This document shows, in pieces, positions 60,111 to 64,000 of a DNA stretch of 64,000 nucleotides. The notes under the pieces were generated by a model. That model did not search any database. It was not told where the DNA came from and worked only from the letters and a program-made list of their open reading frames with translations. The position numbers and the translations under genes are program-made. The DNA lies in the NCBI GenBank assembly GCA_031213475.1, contig JARUPZ010000014.1, positions 7,453,491-7,517,490 on the forward strand, written 5' to 3'. Positions within the stretch are counted from its first letter, which is position 1. The number at the start of each line of letters is the position of its first letter. This DNA comes from Nereocystis luetkeana. Its lineage: Eukaryota > Sar > Phaeophyceae > Laminariales > Laminariaceae.

Positions 60111-63100
60111 CCATCTCATTTACTGGTGAAACTGATCATTGAAATATAACTCATTTGGTTTGGCGCATTTAACTTGTCCGGGGTATCCACATATAGGAGC
60201 CACGAACGACCTAACACACGGCTCTGAGCAGGGTGCCGGCCAAGCGCGGCCGGCGTTGAACCCTGGGGCACAGTACCGACCGCGGATTTTCAGGGCAATG
60301 CTGTCTGTGCTCAAGTTGCTGATTGTACATAGCAGAACGCATACATATGTAAATACGTGCTGCTCTCGTATAAATAGCTGTGGTTGGCTGTGGAGCCGTG
60401 CCACTGTAGGGAATAATACGAAGGCGACGCATCTTTGACCGTAAACGTTTGTCACTGGCAATACCTCCTTTCGGCGGAGGAGCCACCCAACACCTCCGGT
60501 TTCGATACGGTGGACGTCAAGAGGGGGCACTTCCGTCTACAGGAAAGACCTCCGGTTTTTTGTCTCGGAAAGGCGTTTTCTTCCGGCCGACCTATTCACC
60601 AAATGTCCCTAGTTTCTACGAGAACCTCGGGTGTACCCCAGGAATACAATTCGTCAGATACCTGCTATACTGGAGTACAAGCAGTAATATCCCATGGGGA
60701 TATGTGTGGGGCGTATTACAGTCTCTCATCCAATATTTTTCTTTTTAGAGGCTGTTACGTGAGTCATGGGAGGACGCGAAACCCAAAGGGATAAGTCTCA
60801 TAAAACATTAGGGGCTGCTGCCACCCTAGTACGCGCCCGTCCGCGGTCAACAGTGATCAGTGCCTTTCAGGGGTCGTACCTTCTTTCATAAGCTCCTCAC
60901 CAGAGGCAGAGGAGCTCGATATATCACCCCGAACACGAACATGAATTTAAAAAAGCTTGTTCGAACAAAAAAGAACCAACATTTCTCAAATTTCTATATG
61001 CGCTACTACTGCTCTATCATAGTCCTAAAGTATACTATAAGGTTCGTAGTCGATACCGCCGGTGGGTCGTTACCCCACGTCTCTCTGCGTTGGCAGAGTG
61101 TTGTTATCATACAGTTGAACTATGACGGCTAGAAGAATGTGGGACAGCTCGGACTGAGATAGATAGCAGTCCGATGACAGGATGATACAGGGAGACATGA
61201 TGAGTGAGAGCCGAGGGGGCGAGCAATCATCGTTGCTCTCGTGGCGCTCGGGTCAAAGGACAATTCAGCGGGGCCTTCCTAAGTCCCGCTGCGGAGAATC
61301 CGCTAAGTAAGGTAAGGAGAATAGCCGCCGCCTCTGAGGATCCGTCAGCGGAACGTGGAGGAGAAGGCTCCGTGGCGAGATCCAGACATGACAGTCTCCC
61401 GAGTTCCTCGAGCAAAGCTTCTGGAAGGGCTTTCTCGAAGGGCACTGGGGTTTCGAATATGGGTAGACGTGATGGTTCCGGGGGCATGGCATCCACATCA
61501 CCCCCCAGTTTTAGTGGTGATAGAGCTCGAACTCTACCAAAAGTCGAGAGCAATGGAACCAGAGACAACGGGTGACAACACGTCTACTAGTCGACATTGT
61601 ATTCTTCCAAAAGGTGATTCGCTTAACGCTTGGAGTTATACACACACTCAATTTGACAAAGCAAAATACAATTTGCAAGTAATTGCCAGACATATCACAG
61701 TAGATGATAGATATAACAGCAGGAGATTTAGTTTTATTTTTGGTCTTCCTCTGTCTCAGTCTGTGACCACAGAATCAGTATCTCTTTAGGATAGGGAATC
61801 AGGACGGACACTGGGTTTACTGATGAAGCTGGGTAGAAAAGACGATTTTTTAGTGTGGAGATTTAATGTGAAGGCAACAACAAGACATTCTGCTGCACCG
61901 TAGACTGGCGGATAAATATCCGAACATAGGATCGGACAAAACAATAGTAAGCGGAAGACAAAAGAGTAGCCCATTTCACAGACGGCAAGTTCAGTACGCA
62001 TCGCACTGTGGCTGGCCAGCCTGTGGATTACAACAAGAGAAATTGAATTAAGGATCCTGGACAAATCCAAATGCGTGCGGGAGCAACGACAGTAGTAGAG
62101 TATCCGGGGATTATTAACACAGCAGTGTGCTGATGAGACGCACGTTACACGGCCGAGCATTCACTCGTGGTGTGGACAACATGGCTGAAGGCTCGACAGG
62201 CATCACAGGGTCGTGTGTGCTGAAAAGCAATCCGACGAAAGTATAGTCGAAAGTTGTTTACTACTACTACTGCAGTGGAAGTATCCTACTAACGGGTAGT
62301 TACTCACTCGAGGAGCCCTCAGAAAAGGTTGAGAGCCAAAAAATACGCCCCTCCCCCACCGTGGATGAGTCGAGTGTACAAGGCACTACGCATGGGGTGT
62401 GGCATATATATATACGTACGCTCTCGTTATCTGGAATAATAGTAGTGAAAGATGCAACTTCTACAGGAGCAGCAGCAGCAGCAGCAGTATCCCCGTACCA
62501 CAGGCAAGATGTGTATATACAACCTACACTGCTGCTGTGTACGTACATTGTTTTTTTGTTGTGTGTCACAAAAGCAGTAGCTCTGCCAGGCTCTGCAAAA
62601 TGAAAAATGTCAGAAGAAGCAAACCGTGTGCCACTCTGTCCCAAATATAAAACGACCGTGCTTACATCATGGTAATATTAGCGAGGTACGTGCATCTTGA
62701 TGGTGTTGTGTAACCACAGGTCCATGGTGCCAATCAAGTACAATAAATAACGGTCCGGGACCCAAGATGCGGGTCGTTGCGTCTGGGTCTCAGTATGAAT
62801 ATGAACATTATACTTAAACTTCGGAACAAAAAGAGTGGTGCATTGTACCATCGCTACTCGCTACTGCTTTGCGCCGCAGGTCCATGTCAACCACAACTAA
62901 CTGAACGACGGTTCGAGAGCCCAAATCTTCGAAAGTTTTCAATCGTTGTGCCTGCCCACAATGTACGTGCAAGGTACGCGTATGTCATTTTAGGAATGCA
63001 GTGAGTCCCGTTTGGGGGGCGACGTTGTTGTTTTAGAAATTCGACTGGATTGTCCCCGGAACGGGACTGCGGTCCTACGAGGGCTAAGGGCGGTGTATTG

Positions 63101-63423
63101 TAGGTGTGGCTTCCACCTATCTATGCCGCCTATCTATGCCCAATCAAGAGTTAGTTGAAACTGCCGAATTTGGCAAATTTGTTAATGCCATAAAACAAAA
63201 ACAAAAAACTACGTGTAGGAGGAGCGCTATATACTGCTGTATACTTCACGCCTAACATGTAATACCAGCCGACGCTCACCTTTCGGAAGTAGATGAGATG
63301 ATGACCGCATATCGTGCACCGATCATCCCGGGCGTAACGGACCCCACAGGAAACAACCAAGAACGCCACAAGCGCGATCAGCGCCGCCCACCCTGCCTCT
63401 ATGCCGGAGTCGCTCGAGTACAC
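59149..63423 (-). CDS. partial membrane protein with CxxC-x10-CxxC knuckle (two exons seen)
   Basis: Exon 63423-63280 (48 codons, acceptor GCTACAG, donor GTGAGC) and exon 59205-59149 (19 codons, acceptor TTGACAG, donor GTGAGG) are both phase 0 to phase 0. The first encodes an outer segment VYSSDSGIEAGW, one membrane helix AALIALVAFLVVSCGV, and a basic RYARDDR; then CTICGHHLIYFRK joins VCSPCRFYGYDPPSKDVME from the second, forming C-x2-C-x10-C-x2-C, a zinc-ribbon-like pattern just inside the membrane. Upstream exons would be beyond the right edge and downstream ones further left; neither is secure. No family recognised. The Cys pattern forms only after splicing, which supports the join. Confidence 0.5.
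61204..61789. other. overlapping open frames on both strands, unassigned
   Basis: A plus-strand Ser/Arg-rich frame (61204-61575) and a minus-strand frame (61568-61227, with LPIFETPVPFEKALPEALLE) overlap fully, and a third plus frame ends with WSYTHTQFDKAKYNLQVIAR (to 61789). No family is recognised for any of them. Confidence 0.2.
62986..63087. mobile_element. MITE M2, copy i
   Basis: cattttaggaatgcagtgagtcccgtttgggggg and the inverse tgtccccggaacgggactgcggtcctacgagggctaag. The ends have drifted from TTAA. Confidence 0.8.
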
Positions 63424-63810
63424 CTGTAGCCGCATGCATTAGACATGTCATGCGTACACACATCGCACATACATCGCGGAATACAGCACGCAATGTTGTT
63501 ATGACAACAACAAACAATGTCGGCGTGACAATACTACTGAAAATATATCTCACTAAGACCCATCTGTACAGACGTCCAACAAAAACCGACGTTCGGATGG
63601 GTTCGTGTGAAGGTGTATCCATCAGCCAGAGAAGAAAACGGTCGGACTTGGTGCTGTGAAGAGAGTAGATAATATAAGCTGAAAGTTGGCACGGAAGGGA
63701 GGTAGACTTGGTGCATGGGTTTCCTTTTGTTTCCGCGGTTTTCTTCTTTCGGGAAAGTTTGTGAGTGATCCATGTTGAAGATCATGCTGCACATTGTCTG
63801 ATGGCAAGAG

Positions 63811-64000
<190 letters not shown>

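Noticed and set aside
60435..60794. 119-codon plus-strand ORF with a second open frame over it
   Set aside because: Two frames look equally protein-like, neither has a domain or splice context, and there is no neighbouring support.

Overview
The window is nuclear DNA from an intron-rich eukaryote. Two genes can be reconstructed exon by exon, with GT-AG introns (one GC-AG) and phases that close. Between and inside them lie microsatellites, long poly-G/poly-C runs, minisatellites and several families of short inverted-repeat transposons. Roughly balanced base composition, long repeat-filled introns, a 33-nt micro-exon and an interstitial CCCTAA array would fit a multicellular stramenopile such as a brown alga. 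That placement is an inference from style, not from a marker gene.

Left part (1-11714, + strand): a minisatellite and transposon-rich start, then a HAD-superfamily phosphatase-like gene of the CECR5/HDHD5 type. Seven exons (1586-11714) give 332 codons after an unseen 5' exon. The last intron is 5.1 kb and holds an 18-bp minisatellite, an 801-bp inverted-repeat element with TAA flanks, a 0.9-kb degenerate repeat array and a TTAA-flanked MITE.

Middle (13248-33996, - strand): a 15-exon gene for a soluble TPR-type protein of about 594 residues, convergent with the first gene. Every junction is in phase. One donor is GC, one exon is 33 nt, and the first intron is 8.0 kb with telomere-like repeats and MITEs. 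Decayed copies of exon edges lie beside the real exon in both genes.

Right part (34000-64000): mostly non-coding. It contains an array of CGTACCTAA/TTAGGTAAGG repeats, an 871-bp element with 50-bp terminal inverted repeats, tandem duplications, tRNA-related SINE-like repeats near 56.5 and 59-60 kb, and large GA, TCTG and AAT microsatellites. The best coding signal is a pair of in-phase minus-strand exons (63280-63423 and 59149-59205) with a membrane segment followed by a CxxC-x10-CxxC knuckle, probably from a gene whose 5' end is beyond the right edge. Other exon-like segments near 37, 41-42, 49 and 52 kb are reported as weak candidates.

The two solid genes are probably unrelated housekeeping functions; nothing here suggests an operon or a defence system. 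The most distinctive content is the transposon landscape: a 105-bp family (9 copies), a piggyBac-like TTAA family (9 copies), two Harbinger-like elements, a 285-bp foldback element, and a short TACCAGGTA palindrome motif scattered about two dozen times.
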